Source: Burhinus oedicnemus
Taxonomy: Eukaryota; Chordata; Aves; Charadriiformes; Burhinidae
Direction: 5' to 3'
DNA: 64,000 bases
NCBI GenBank assembly: GCA_008921705.1
Contig: VFFE01007088.1
Span: 261,379 to 325,378 of the forward strand
The notes beneath the pieces are model-generated. The model saw nothing but the letters and a program-made list of their open reading frames with translations, made no database searches and was not told the DNA's origin. Positions 51,301-61,515 of this stretch are shown here, piece after piece. The position numbers and the translations under genes are program-made. Position 1 is the stretch's first letter. Each line of letters begins with the position of its first letter.

Positions 51301-54300
51301 CAGCATTAGAAGTTTAAAACCTGAAGATATACAACAGCAGAAAATATTACATCTAACAGTTAAACTTTTCTGTTATGCATAGCATACCTTGTAAGCTAGT
51401 TCCACAGCTTCCTTCAGTGTCCTGTCCTTATGAACCTCTAATTTGTTCTCCATCATTATTTGTTTTGTAGGATGCATGCAGAACAATTTAATCTATGAAA
51501 TACAAAAGGAAGAAAACTGATCACGAAGGTACTTGCAAATGCCTTTCATATTAGAGTACACTTAAATTTACAACCCTATATTCAAACAATCTAATATAAA
51601 ATACATCTTTAGCTCTACTTCAGCTATAGGACAGTTTCCTTTCAGCTAGTTACACAACTGCAGACAGAAAGAGTCAAAGGCACAGTAGATAGCACTAGTG
51701 TGTATATATGTACATCTTTTTGCAAGCTAGGGTACAACATCTATAACCAGAACATCCTTAAACTGTAGGCAGCATGCAAATCCTCCAAAACAAAATGCAC
51801 ATAGGAAAAACAAATGTGACATTCCTTTTTCACATAGAGTTTCATATTTAGCAACCATAGAGAACCTTCCAATAAAACAATCATTTAATTCATAGGCAGA
51901 CCAGCTGACTGTCATGCTTGTAAATCATAGATGTAACTGTTTTTGCTATTGTTGAATCCATGGTTGGAAAAAGATTCTGCTCTTTCTGCCAAATAATTAT
52001 TTTAAATTAGTTTAAGAAACATCATTTCACAAAGCAAAGGGTCACAATATAAAAAGATTTAACAGTACGCAACACCTAACATAGAGCATTACATACTCTT
52101 TGGAATTCATTTTGCTGAAATCAAGTGATGTCAGATTAGTTATAGTTTTGTTTTGGTTTTAATACCAATTCAAAGTCACATGGAAGACATGAACTCAACA
52201 ACAATCTCTGGTGAATACCTTTAACAGATGCCTCCACTGTTCACAAGCTTCCAATAGGTGTACAATTCATTTTAAAGAGTTATTAATACAAATAAACTTA
52301 TCACAAGAGTCCTTGTATTGCAGTAAAAAATTACTATTTACTGTAGAAACATTTCTTACTAGAAATGCATTGTTGCTTTATTCAGTAGAAATTCTAACCT
52401 TGCAAGTGTTGCGCTCAATTTCACGTTGCCTCTTTTCTTGTTCTTCCAATTCTCTCTCTTTCTGTACCAACTGTTTAATATGCTCTGGATACTCGTGTGC
52501 TTCAAGAAACTCTGCCAGTAAAAACAAAGCAATAGTTTTAAAAAATAATTTTTTCCACAGTGGGCAACATCTTAGGAATTATGGGTATATTTAATAATTA
52601 TATTTCTTGCTTTCTTCTCTCTCTCTTCTCCACCAAAATTTCCCACTATACCATGTCCTGTTCTCTTTTTCATGATTTAAATGAAAACAAAGTCAGTCTT
52701 TTATTCCCCCTAATTATACATCAGCAACACAGGAAAAGTCTATTAGAGTAAGATTAATATTCCAGTATCAGAATCTTCATTTTCCACCATGACATATTTC
52801 AAAGATTAATCAACCTGTCAGCTATTACATGGGGCCAGGCATCCTCTAAGCCTTGGTGAACTAAATCACAGATGAGGGGAATAAAAGACAACGAAGTCCA
52901 AGATTTGTTTCTTACTATATAACTTACAGTATATTGTCTCACCTCCTAACTGAAACACAAACAGTAAGTGCTGGTTATGAAGTGCACAACTTTGTCATTA
53001 TAAAGTCCTTACATACTCCTTTTTAAGTGAGGAAAGTGATTTTTTTTATTCTACAATCAATCACGACGCTAATAGAGCATTACATTATAGTTTATTCAGT
53101 GTCACCCAGTATATCTGTTCTTCGTTTCCATGACATCCAAAATACTAAAAAATTAGAAAACTTATTTTGTGATGACCTCCTAATGATCCATAAAGGTTTA
53201 CTATAAGAAGAGTAACGAAAAGCTATAAAAGAAGGCTTCCTACATGAAAGTTACGTTAGCTTACCATAAAAATACCATTAGCACCATCCTTACAAAAGTT
53301 AACATGTAAAACATCTCCTTATTCCACAACAGAATCTTGCAAGTTAACAAAACATACTTACTTGCATTTCTCGTTGGATCCTTCAGTCTATATATCAGCA
53401 TGTATGCATTTGTGGAGCTGGTAGAGAAACAAACAGTTATCTGAATTTATCAGATAGGAGGACAATATTGACTTCAAAAATTGTTTTTGTTTTGTTTTTT
53501 TCTCCAGTAAGGAGCTATGTCATACATATCTTAGCAATACGCTAACCAAAACCGATTTTCAAAAATAAGTATCACATTATTTTAATGATCTGAAACAGTC
53601 AGGATAGTTTTTACTGCTGTTTGAAGTATCTACTATTCATTTTCAGCTAATATGTTAAGTACACGCATCTTGGCCATTCATTTGAGGACACTAAAACACC
53701 ACCAGGAAGAAGAGTAATAATTGCAGTACTACTAACCTAGCAAAAGCACTGGAATAATAGCCTCTGCTTCCGGAAGATCCACCATATGTTTTCTTAATAT
53801 CTTCCTGAGTTATCTAACAGAAAATCAATTTAATGATTATTTGAGAAACTTGCGCTAATTGAGATACATTTATTCTCATTAGGAAAAATGGCATTATTTA
53901 ATTAACACAAAATAGTAATCATTCTAATTTTTTAAAATATTTCTGCTTATTTGCTGACTGCAAAAAAAAAATCTGTTTCAAAGCGATCTGTCTCTTCATT
54001 TTACAATGAATGTAAACTTTTTTTTTTTTTTTAAAGTAGGAACTTCTTAGAAAAACATTTTCCAGTTTCTTGATTGTGGTAACACTTATGGATCTATTTA
54101 ACACCTGAAATGCATCAGCAGGACAGGTTTAACAGCACAATCTGGGTTGTAATAGATCTACAAATACACTTCTCTAAGCAAGAAGTGTTCTTCACATGCA
54201 TAGAAGGTAAAATTCTAAATCCAACCTGGCCTGTACATGAATAAAGACTTCTTTATGAACCATGTCCACTTCCCCATGAAGAATAAACACACCTCTCCCC

Positions 54301-57300
54301 CAACATACAAAAACCCATACATAAATAAAAAAAAAAACCCTAGAAATCAGTTAAGCTAAGGAAACTTATGTATATGGCAGGACATTAGGATGAGAAGATG
54401 AAACAAAGTAAATGCTTGAAATACCTGCACATAAAACCAGCTGCATTATATGTAAGTGAAAAATCACATGCAAAATACAGAGTTATTGATTCATCTATGA
54501 GTACACAAGGTAACTCAAAATACTATTTTTACCTTGCTAACATGCTGATCATTAAAGCTGTACCACTGGTCATCACTAAAAGATTTTATACAGGCATAAT
54601 AATGGCCACCAGCAGCACTTCCAGAATGAACCATAACAGAAAAGAGCTCATACAGTAAAGAACTCTGGGAAGAGAAGAAAAAGGTGTGATATATATTAAG
54701 TAAAGGTAACCAAATGATCATATTAAAAAGTTTTAAAACAATTACACAAACCCAAATATATAAATAATTGTATGTTACAAAACAGAGCTGTGTAACAGAA
54801 GTGCATTACTGCAATAGACACTGAACAAAATCAGAGCTCTGATATGCTAAACATTATACAAGAGTATGTAATAATGAAAGTAAAGAGGACTTTCCCCTTT
54901 TGCTGGTGGGAAGAGAGAGAGAAAAGACCAAACAACTTAAAAAAAACATGGAAACATTTTTGAACTCTCTCACAGCACTCCAAGTTTGCTGTCATAAATC
55001 TTCCTTCTCATAGATGAAAGGATGGAAATAAAGGGTACAATGGACATACCTTCAGTGTTGTGTATACATTAAAAAATAAAAATTAACAGTACTGACTCAG
55101 ACAAGCGCTACAAGCATTAACTATTTTCCGATTATACAGAGGAAATGCTCTGTAAATTCTTAGTATATACTGCAACTATTATTAAGATATCCAAACCAAA
55201 AAGCTAACAACATGGCTTCACAGCTAGTTGGTGTCAAGAACAAGTAGTATGAATTAATTGGCCAAAGCTACTGTCGATACTAGTACATGACATTTGCATT
55301 ACAGCTACATTGCAATACTCTGTCCCTGTTCCAATCAAGTGACTTTCCTTTTTCCAGCTAAGGTTGACAGTATTCAGAACATTTATCAAAAAACCCTCTC
55401 AAATGGTTTAAGGTAAATGTAAACAGGGACAGATGTGCAGTTTAAAATCCAAGTCGACCTTTAAATATTTATGAAAGTAACAGTTACAGCCAAACAGCTT
55501 CCTAACAAGTCTGAATAAAAGCTATTGGCCAAGTTTCAGATGAGTTCACTGAATAATGAACATGCAGTGCACATTGTAGACATTACCATAAAACTGAAGA
55601 TTCTTGATGAATTTTGAATAGCAAGAAAACTCAACCAGGTTTCTCGAAGATCTCTGCTAATTTTTATATCCCACAGAAGGATGACTGCTATCCTAGACTG
55701 AGTTGCTGCTCAATTCCTTTATATTAACGCAAGATGACTGAATGAATATTTACATTTAGACCCATAGCCTAGATTTAGACCATATTTATACGGACAAGAA
55801 ATGGATGGCAGAGACTGAACAAAACTTTCCGATCTTCTCCTACTAAACTGCAAAATGCTTTTGCACTCAAAGCTGGTAGGCCTTTAACGGTTGACCTCAA
55901 AGGAAAAACAGTGCTCATAAAACAAAAGTGTCTTCGATTTGAGGGTCTGCTGCCAAAACAAGTTACCTAGGAATTCTCAGTCTGACAAGCTGGGAAGACC
56001 TTTATTCTCAGGTGACATCCAAATCAGCTGCATGCTTCCCTTTGCTGTAGTGTCAATTTTTGGAATTTGAGTAAAAAACACACGGTCTCACCCCCAGTAT
56101 CAGAATTATTTCTATCATTTACATTTGTGGTGGGTTGACCCTGGCCAGCAACTAAACATCCACCCAGTCAGTCACTCCTCCCCTCAAATGGGATGATGGA
56201 GAGAATCAGAAGAGCAAAAGTGAGAAAACTTGTGGTTGGAGATAATGACAGTTTAGTAAGTGAAGGACAGAGGGAAAAAAAAAAATAAAAATGCAATGAC
56301 GCAAAGGCATTACTCACCACCTCCCACCAGCAGACCAATGCCCAGCCAGTCTCTGAGCAACAGCTACTTTGGAAAGCCCCCAGTTTTTACTGCTGAGCAT
56401 GACATCACATGGCAGGGAATATGGCAGAATATTCCTCTGGTCAATTCAGGTCAGCCATCCCAGCTCTGTCCCCCTTCCAACCTCTTGCACACCCCTAGTC
56501 CTACTCATTACAGGGGCAGAATGAGAAACCGAGAAAGCCTTGGTGCTGTGCAAGAGTTAACACACTAGTCTGCTTAACAACACTGGTGTTCTGTTCTGGA
56601 TTTGCGACTAAAACACTGTGTGCTATGAAGAAAATTAAGTCCATCCCAATCAGACCCAGTACAATATTTTTGTAAACATACCTTTTCACTGCCAGCTTTA
56701 GAAATTCTTTCTGCTGCACTATTGCTTTCAAGGCAGATTCCTTCATCAACTCCATCATCATTAGAAAAATCATTGCTCATCTGATCACTGTGACAACTGC
56801 CTTCATTTTCAGCTCCACTATCAGTGCAACTCTCAGTCTGAGGAGACTTCTTAAAAATAAGATATACATAAAACATTTGAAGTTACATGGAACAAGAAAT
56901 AACAATGTTTGTGAAATGAAAAAATGCCAATCTGCAAAACAATTAAACGCCTCAAAAACGTAAAGACCACTGAAAATCAACATGGAGAATGGACTTGTTT
57001 CTGTTAGTAACTGTCTTCAGTCCACCTCTTAGATCAGTATTTTCTGGTCTTGTGTGCAACTGAATGGTAATTACCCGATCTCATACTTGACAAGATTATA
57101 CCTGTTATTGGCCTATTCCATTTACCAGCTAGTATCAGATAGGAAATCCTATTGTAACATGGCCCCGTTAATCAGAACTGATTTGACTGCAAATATTTTC
57201 ATCCACAGTCTAAGAATTTTTTCCATTTCAACTCACTGGACAGAGTCAAGGTATTACAGTAAGACTGATTAGTGTTCTATTAGCTTAAAAGCTTAATGTC

Positions 57301-58617
57301 AACAACACTATGAATGCAGTTCATTTAGTACAAGTCAGTATATCCATCTCTTACCTGATCCTCTTTTCTCTGGATAATTCTTTTCATTTTCTGACAGTTG
57401 TTAATTTTGTCCCAAGTTCTATTCTCCCAGATCACTCTTCATTCTCATTTAGCTCNNNNNNNNNNNNNNNNNNNNCCCCCCCCCCCCCCCCCCCCCCGCC
57501 CCGTAACACTTTGAGAGGTATCAAATTGCTTAAACAGCAAACTCCATAAACGAAAGGTTTATACAGAGTCAGAAAAGCCCCTCCAGATGCACATGAATGC
57601 AGTGTTTCTCTTATACCACTACAAGCTAGAAAAGCGACATAATCTTTTCAGGAATGGAATTAGAGGAATAAAGTTAGTTTATAAGGTAGAAGGCACATTA
57701 AATACTTTTTGGTGGATGTAATTGAACGACATGAATTTTGGCCAAAACCAGAAGAGTTAAAAGCCAGAAGAAGATACAAGTGAAAAATAAAATTTTTAAA
57801 AATCTCATTTCTACAGCATATGCAACATTGTGAGTCAGAGAGAAGGAATTAATCATTAATGTTTTCTGGACTAAATTCAGTGTTCAGAGTTTCAAAACTT
57901 TACATCACTTCTTGTGACCAAAACAGATTCAGACACAAATTTAAGAAACACATTTCATTATGGATTTGCAGTATGTGTAAAAGCCCTGAGACTTGTGCTT
58001 TTAAATTACTTATGTGAAGATGTAAGAAATCAGAAAAAGCTTCTTTATGGAAACATGAAAACCCTATAGTGATTAGAGAACATGCTTGCTTCCTCTTCAA
58101 TTTAACAAAAATCCACATGGACAGATTTAAAAACTTCAAATTAAAACATTGTCATGGCTAAAGAACATTTATGTAGATGAATAATGTGGTTAAAATGGGT
58201 TTACTAGACCAACATTTTAGTTTTCTTAATGAGAAACTTCACGGAAGTTAAAGACTTCTCTGAAACCAAACACTTTACCTCATCTTCAACATCAATGAAG
58301 ACACTCATGTCTAACTCCTCAGGAAAAGTCATACGATCATTGAGTTTAATTCTGTGCATAGTGGTATAATCGAAGTCAAATCTCTTCAGCTGTAATGTCA
58401 GCAGATACGGAAAATGCAAGAACCGCAGACCCTAAACAAGGCAAAGACAAGATTAAGCTACTATTGTCAGGATCGGTATTTACCAAAAGTAATTTTTGCA
58501 AATGATTGGGACAGTCTTTACCTTCCTTGCGTCACATTTCTTCTTACATCGTTCACAAAAATACTGATTGGGGCCATCAAGAATCTCAGGCTGAATGAAA
58601 GCATGCAGTGCTTCTTC
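35450..58617 (-). CDS. USP47: Ubiquitin carboxyl-terminal hydrolase 47 (USP47), 3' partial: last 20 coding exons
   Basis: Cysteine protease of the USP family that removes ubiquitin; known targets in mammals include DNA polymerase beta, linking it to base-excision repair, and it associates with SCF-betaTrCP. Twenty exons in the window join in frame to 1032 residues, against about 1375 for the full human protein. Seen in order: the end of the USP fingers with CERCKKKC (second zinc pair), the palm with [12 protein letters not shown], an acidic insert, the histidine box [12 protein letters not shown] with the WYSFNDQHV block (catalytic His and acidic/Asn partner), the end of the catalytic domain ([12 protein letters not shown]), a charged helix ([16 protein letters not shown]), ubiquitin-like segments, a large serine/acid-rich region, further ubiquitin-like segments, and the C-terminus KDLTQD. 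The catalytic Cys box and N-terminus lie beyond the right edge. No frame break is present. It converges on DKK3, as in human. Confidence 0.97.
36635..36765 (-). CDS. USP47: USP47 coding exon, GRGTFPCD block
   Basis: 131 bases between acceptor CTCTCAG|GGT and donor TATAG|GTATGT (phase 2 at the 3' end). Encodes [20 protein letters not shown] and [16 protein letters not shown]. Confidence 0.95.
36856..36903 (-). CDS. USP47: USP47 48-base microexon-like coding exon
   Basis: 16 codons, [16 protein letters not shown], between acceptor TTTACAG|CTG and donor GCAAAG|GTAAGT, phase 0 on both sides. It is too short to appear as an open frame of its own; found from the missing segment between its neighbours. 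Human reads [16 protein letters not shown]. Confidence 0.94.
36904..38973 (-). other. USP47: USP47 intron between the REK and LSEISG exons
   Basis: About 2.1 kb of unique sequence. The open frames at 37276-37796 (+) lie in a C-rich patch and show no domain; I see no repeat. Confidence 0.8.
38974..39104 (-). CDS. USP47: USP47 coding exon, [17 protein letters not shown] block
   Basis: 131 bases between acceptor TTCTAG|GA and donor GAGAAG|GTAAAA. Completes a Gly codon, then [20 protein letters not shown] and [15 protein letters not shown]. Phase 1 intron upstream, phase 0 downstream. Confidence 0.95.
39234..39253. other. Assembly gap (20 N)
   Basis: Twenty Ns in a USP47 intron, 130 bases upstream of the exon that starts at 39104, next to an A30 run. 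A placeholder length, so the true missing amount is unknown. Confidence 0.98.
39267..39296. repeat. A30 homopolymer
   Basis: Thirty A followed by GAGGGGGGG, directly beside the assembly gap. Confidence 0.9.
41081..41119. repeat. TA/CA microsatellite
   Basis: TTATATATATACTATGTATA followed by ACATACACACACATATAT in a USP47 intron. Confidence 0.85.
41551..41669 (-). CDS. USP47: USP47 coding exon, [18 protein letters not shown] block
   Basis: 119 bases between acceptor TTTACAG|G and donor CTTGATG|GTAATA. Encodes [20 protein letters not shown] and [13 protein letters not shown]. Identical to human over most of its length. Confidence 0.95.
41670..43012 (-). other. USP47: USP47 intron
   Basis: About 1.3 kb of unique AT-rich sequence with a T-run near 41995-42006. 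A 71-residue open frame on + at 42379-42594 shows no known domain and is not called. Confidence 0.8.
43013..43128 (-). CDS. USP47: USP47 coding exon, [20 protein letters not shown] block
   Basis: 116 bases between acceptor TTCACAG|CCA and donor GACAG|GTAAAG. Encodes [20 protein letters not shown] and [12 protein letters not shown], part of a ubiquitin-like fold. Confidence 0.95.
43129..44189 (-). other. USP47: USP47 intron
   Basis: About 1.1 kb of AT-rich sequence; nothing recognised in it. Confidence 0.8.
44190..44270 (-). CDS. USP47: USP47 81-base coding exon
   Basis: 27 codons, [20 protein letters not shown] then LLVNEPE, between acceptor TTCTAG|ATA and donor CCAGAG|GTAAGG. Phase 0 on both sides. 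Too short to show as an open frame; found from splice sites and the human protein. Confidence 0.94.
44457..44632 (-). CDS. USP47: USP47 coding exon, ubiquitin-like segment
   Basis: 176 bases between acceptor GCTTAG|GG and donor AATAAG|GTTATT. Completes the Trp codon shared with the large exon, then [40 protein letters not shown] and SSFSDDNK. The donor is weak: only GT fits after the AAG, with TT at +4/+5. Confidence 0.94.
45501..45523. repeat. A12-G11 homopolymer junction
   Basis: Twelve A followed at once by eleven G in a USP47 intron. Confidence 0.9.
45890..45980 (+). mobile_element. CR1 LINE 3'-end fragment
   Basis: Contains CCTGCCCATGGCAGGGG, TTGGAACTACATGATTTTAA, GGTGCCTTCCAAC and CATGATTCTAT in the order of the avian CR1 3' end. 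Plus orientation, 5'-truncated as is normal for CR1. Confidence 0.85.
46503..47280 (-). CDS. USP47: USP47 large coding exon, serine/acid-rich region
   Basis: 778 bases, 259 codons plus one base, between acceptor TGTGCAG|GTG and donor CAAAAAT|GTATGT. Encodes a short folded start ([28 protein letters not shown]), then a long Ser/Asp/Glu-rich segment with [20 protein letters not shown] and [20 protein letters not shown] that is probably disordered. Longest exon of the gene in this window. Confidence 0.96.
47281..48574 (-). other. USP47: USP47 intron
   Basis: About 1.3 kb of unique sequence with no recognised repeat or gene. Confidence 0.8.
48575..48694 (-). CDS. USP47: USP47 120-base coding exon
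   Basis: 40 codons between acceptor TTTTAG|GCT and donor AACAAG|GTACAT, phase 0 on both sides. Encodes [20 protein letters not shown] and [14 protein letters not shown]. Confidence 0.95.
48695..49627 (-). other. USP47: USP47 intron
   Basis: About 0.9 kb, unique sequence; nothing recognised. Confidence 0.8.
49628..49743 (-). CDS. USP47: USP47 coding exon, ubiquitin-like segment
   Basis: 116 bases between acceptor CTACAG|AG and donor TCAAAG|GTAATT. Completes a Glu codon, then [20 protein letters not shown] and [15 protein letters not shown], a beta-grasp-like segment. Confidence 0.95.
49744..50174 (-). other. USP47: USP47 intron
   Basis: About 430 bases of AT-rich sequence; nothing recognised. 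Confidence 0.8.
50175..50382 (-). CDS. USP47: USP47 coding exon, [20 protein letters not shown] block
   Basis: 208 bases between acceptor GATTTAG|CTA and donor CTGGTG|GTAAGA (phase 1). Encodes [40 protein letters not shown] and [19 protein letters not shown]. First residue is Leu where the human protein, as I remember it, has Met. Confidence 0.95.
50383..51387 (-). other. USP47: USP47 intron
   Basis: About 1 kb, with an A/C-rich low-complexity tract at 51212-51296. No other feature recognised. Confidence 0.8.
51212..51296. repeat. A/C-rich low-complexity tract
   Basis: Runs of A mixed with CCC and CAAAACC units in a USP47 intron. Confidence 0.85.
51388..51492 (-). CDS. USP47: USP47 105-base coding exon
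   Basis: 35 codons between acceptor TTTCATAG|ATT and donor TACAAG|GTATGC, phase 0 on both sides. Encodes [20 protein letters not shown] and [15 protein letters not shown]. Human has [20 protein letters not shown]. Found from splice sites, since no ATG-initiated open frame covers it. Confidence 0.94.
51493..52398 (-). other. USP47: USP47 intron
   Basis: About 0.9 kb, unique AT-rich sequence; nothing recognised. Confidence 0.8.
52399..52511 (-). CDS. USP47: USP47 coding exon, charged helix
   Basis: 113 bases between acceptor CTGGCAG|AG and donor TGCAAG|GTTAGA. Completes a Lys codon, then [20 protein letters not shown] and [17 protein letters not shown], a highly charged helix likely to be coiled coil. 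Human has VDE where this has AHE. Confidence 0.94.
52512..53361 (-). other. USP47: USP47 intron
   Basis: About 0.85 kb, unique AT-rich sequence; nothing recognised. Confidence 0.8.
53362..53417 (-). CDS. USP47: USP47 56-base coding exon, end of catalytic domain
   Basis: 56 bases between acceptor CTACCAG|C and donor GCAA|GTAAGT. Completes a Ser codon, then [18 protein letters not shown]. The AYMLIY motif is the last strand of the USP fold. Too short to appear as an open frame. Confidence 0.93.
53737..53813 (-). CDS. USP47: USP47 77-base coding exon
   Basis: 25 codons plus two bases between acceptor CTGTTAG|ATA and donor GCTAG|GTTAGT. Encodes [20 protein letters not shown] then SSAFA. It links the histidine box to the final strand of the protease domain. 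Confidence 0.93.
53814..54532 (-). other. USP47: USP47 intron
   Basis: About 0.7 kb with short A- and T-runs; nothing else recognised. Confidence 0.8.
54533..54664 (-). CDS. USP47: USP47 coding exon with catalytic histidine box
   Basis: 44 codons between acceptor TTCCCAG|AGT and donor AGCAAG|GTAAAA. Encodes [40 protein letters not shown] and HVSK. By homology to other USPs the catalytic His is in GGHYY and the third triad position is in FND. Both are intact. Confidence 0.96.
54665..56681 (-). other. USP47: USP47 intron with solo LTR at its 5' end
   Basis: About 2 kb. The first 18 bases after the donor are followed directly by a solo LTR (listed separately). The remaining 1.4 kb is unique sequence. 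Confidence 0.8.
56126..56663 (-). mobile_element. Solo long terminal repeat of an avian endogenous retrovirus
   Basis: About 538 bases with TG...CA ends, oriented with USP47. On the minus strand it starts TGTACTGGGTCTGATTGGGA, close to the TGTCCTGGTTTCGGCTGGGA start that I remember for a common neoavian LTR. Further along come the GTGAGAAAC/TTGACGCTG-like block, a degraded CRE (TGATGTCA) with AGTAAAAACTGGGG where that LTR has its TATA box, and an end reading GGGTCAACCCACCACA. Flanks ACATT (56121-56125) and ATATT (56664-56668) may be a 5-base target duplication with one mismatch. No internal retroviral genes are present. Family name not assigned. Confidence 0.85.
56682..56849 (-). CDS. USP47: USP47 coding exon, acidic insert of the catalytic domain
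   Basis: 56 codons between acceptor TTTTAAG|AAG and donor GAAAAG|GTATGT. Encodes [40 protein letters not shown] and a more variable end, ISKAGSEK. Phase 0 on both sides. The acidic Ser/Asp-rich stretch interrupts the USP fold, as in human. Confidence 0.95.
56850..58278 (-). other. USP47: USP47 intron with assembly gap
   Basis: About 1.4 kb. Contains 20 Ns at 57456-57475 followed by C22. The open frames here include unknown residues from the gap and are not genes. Confidence 0.8.
57456..57475. other. Assembly gap (20 N)
   Basis: Twenty Ns in a USP47 intron followed by C22 (57476-57497). True length unknown. Confidence 0.98.
58279..58431 (-). CDS. USP47: USP47 coding exon, QLKRFDFD block
   Basis: 51 codons between acceptor TTGTTTAG|GGT and donor GATGAG|GTAAAG. 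Encodes [20 protein letters not shown], the classic USP L.L.LKRF motif, then [20 protein letters not shown]. Phase 0 on both sides. Confidence 0.96.
58522..58617 (-). CDS. USP47: USP47 coding exon, zinc-finger cysteine pair (first exon in window)
   Basis: 32 codons between acceptor TTATTAG|GAA and donor AGGAAG|GTAAAG. Encodes [20 protein letters not shown] and [16 protein letters not shown] is the second zinc-binding pair of the USP fingers; the first pair (CLEC in human) is in an exon beyond the window. No ATG-started open frame covers it. Confidence 0.95.
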
Positions 58618-61394
58618 CTAATAATAAAAAGATGTTACCTGATTTTTAAAGAATGTTTACTATGTAGGTATAAAGCAGAACAGTAAGTTTACAATGAGAC
58701 TGCAAACACATACAAATTACTTCAATTAAATCTACAACGAAAATTTGATTGACATAAACTTTGATACAGACTCAGCGTCAGTAAAATATGAAGAGAAACG
58801 AACCCTTCTACCCAGCCCAAGGTTAAACAGTCAAACCACAATTACTGCTAAGTATATTTCATTCAGTATTTGATGAATCCAAATGGTCTTGTTTTAGTAA
58901 ACATACAATATAAAATTACATTTACTCCTGTTATCTTGCACATCACATTTAGTCATGTCTGTCCAGTCAGTCAACTGCTATGAAAACAAGCTTATTTTTT
59001 AAACCTGCTTTGGCCCTGTTCGCCCAGAATTTTGAGATGGTTCTTCTGCATTTCAAGAGGAGCTTTTCCCAACAGATACCATCCAATAATTACTGGGGTG
59101 GGGGGAGGTGGCAGGAAAAAAATGTTACTCAGTTCCTCAGTGCCCTGCCTGAAGACAGCCTTAGTCCCATTCTACAAAGGGACTTAGGAAACTACATTTG
59201 AAGATATTACTTTAAAGTGAAAGGTAGGGAAAGGACAGAGGGAGAATATTTGAGCTTCACACCCAAAGGAGACAGAATCAGACACACCCATCTCCTATAA
59301 AGACAGAGCTAGCTTCCTCGTGTAAACCATATGAGGCAGCTGACCAATAACTGGAATTTCATCCTCTGACAGCTGCCTGAAAGTTCTGTCAGTAATGCTT
59401 AAATCCAGGAGTTTAATTTCTACTTTGCTCCTCTCTACAGCAAGCAATATTCAAAATACAACCAAATTGGCCATTAGTCCTCCCCCTAACATAATTTGCA
59501 ACAATGATATTGCACATAATTTGTATATACTTGAGAATGAAGTTGTTCTAACTGAATATTCTTAGTGAATTTTGATGGGTTCAGTGAAGAATTTTACGCA
59601 GAGATTTTAGAAGTTAAAACCTTTAGCCCAGTCAACTTGCAAGCCAACAGGCTGTGGGTTTTTGCATGCCAAGTGGAACCCACAAGTTCTCAGTTCAGCT
59701 ACGGAGGTGGAAACAAATACAACTTGCATATTTAGACATTTAGTTTAAAGCAAAGAATATAACAGAAACAATGTTTTTTGAAATCATCATCTCTTACAGA
59801 GGACTGTAGCTGTTCCCTGAAGTCTGAATAAGTAAGAGGAGGCTTAACTGGGAAGAGCAAACTCACCAATCGTAACGTGATTGTCACAGAACTTGACATT
59901 ATTATCTAAATCATACTGTTAGGTAAGCTACACTTTGGGAGGAAATGAAGGATATGCTGAGTTCTTCAAAAAGCCTCCAATTCTTCCCTTCTCCTTTCTT
60001 TCTGAGAACTCAGGGAAGCAGCAAGAATAATAATAAAACAAATGTTTACAAAAGCTCTGTTGCTGTTCTAGGAGAAAGGACTTTTCAAAAAAGTACTATA
60101 TTGCGGGTGACAACTACTCACAAATGAAAAATGTGCCAAACTCAATAGAAAAACTTTACATTGGAGGCAGTCATCACACACTACCATTTTTGGATCCAGC
60201 CAGAAGTCTTTGAGCAGCCCCGAAATCACAGCTCTTAGGCAGGAAGACTCTCTAGACATACAAAAACATTTTAGAGTCTGAACTGAACTGCTTCCTATGC
60301 ATTTACGTCCTAAACTCTACAGAGGCTGAGTTGCTTTTTACTTAAGGGCAACATATAGCTAATGTTTAGTAAGATTATGCACTGAGATGGGAGGAGTGTC
60401 ATTCTAAAACGTAAGAAAGAAGACTAAGCAAGTTATAACCCTGCTTAAAAAGGGGAAGAAACAGATTACCACATTCTGACTATTCTGTAAACTAGTTAAG
60501 GAATTAACATTCAAAACTATTTCAATGAAAACAAAAAAGTTAATAAGCAACACAGAAAACATGAAACATAGACAACATCACATAATGACCACAGCACTAT
60601 CTATTATGAATCAAATGTCAGTTAAGACAATACAAATATATTTTGAGTCTAAGAAAAAAGTTACAATTAATCCATCAACATGAGTATGAATGAATGGGAA
60701 TATACGAATGATGCGACATAAGTGATTATGCAATGTTCACACAGACTATGTGATGTGCAATTTAACAAGGAAACATACTTTAAATTTTTACGTATAAAAA
60801 AAAAAAAAAAAAGAGAGATGATCCTTCAGACCCCCAAGAACTGAATGAAGTATTACATTACTCTTGTGGTTTTGCTGCTTACCACATATAGGGAGCTATG
60901 CTTTGAAAAACCTCATTAAAATTCTTGAGAACTCCACTATTTTTGAACTGTATGAATATCCATGTATTTTTCAATCCTTGTATAAGGAACATTGCTGTTC
61001 CTCACGTTTACTTATTTATAATGTCTCCTCCAGTTTTGTCCTATATAATCTTTACACCAAAGTGAGTTCTGCTGATTAGGATGTTGCTCAATACAACTCC
61101 TATTCTAATGCAGTTCACCATTTTCTACTCTGACAGTTTACTCAGCAAAACCAGTGATAAAGCTTCTACACTGCACAACCTATCACATGACAGCCCCCAT
61201 TTTTGTGCAACTCCAGAGTAAATGTTACCTTTGAAGTTATCTTCAAAGAGGTAACTATTATGTAGTCTTAGAGCTACTACACATTTTCACCATTCCTAAC
61301 ACACACACACTTCAAAATATACCATAAAAGCTCAAGCAAGAGTTGAGTATGACAAAGGCTATTTAACCTTTTTTATAGTTCACAGAAACAAAAG

Positions 61395-61515
61395 AACAAT
61401 ATAGGCTGAAAGATTTCTGGAGATACCCGATCGTAACTCCCTGCTCAAAGCAGGTCCAACTTAAAGCACATTGCTCAGGATCTTGTCCAGCCACATTTTG
61501 AGCATATCCAGTTTT
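61395..61515 (-). mobile_element. CR1 LINE 3'-end fragment
   Basis: On the minus strand: GGCTGGACAAGATCCTGAGC, GCTTTGAGCAGGGAGTT and GGTATCTCCAGA occur in the order of the CR1 3' untranslated end. About 120 bases, 5'-truncated, no open frame. Confidence 0.85.

Noticed and set aside
56260..56568. Open frames of about 100 residues on both strands
   Set aside because: They fall inside or across the solo LTR and do not encode retroviral proteins; those on the minus strand only gain their recognisable part from the USP47 exon at 56682-56849.
57310..57549. Open frame with a poly-proline run
   Set aside because: It reads through the assembly gap and the C22 homopolymer; artefact.
60068..60259. Minus-strand open frame considered as a candidate upstream USP47 exon
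   Set aside because: Its translation does not match the expected CLECGYEGWRIDTYLD region and has no matching splice phase.
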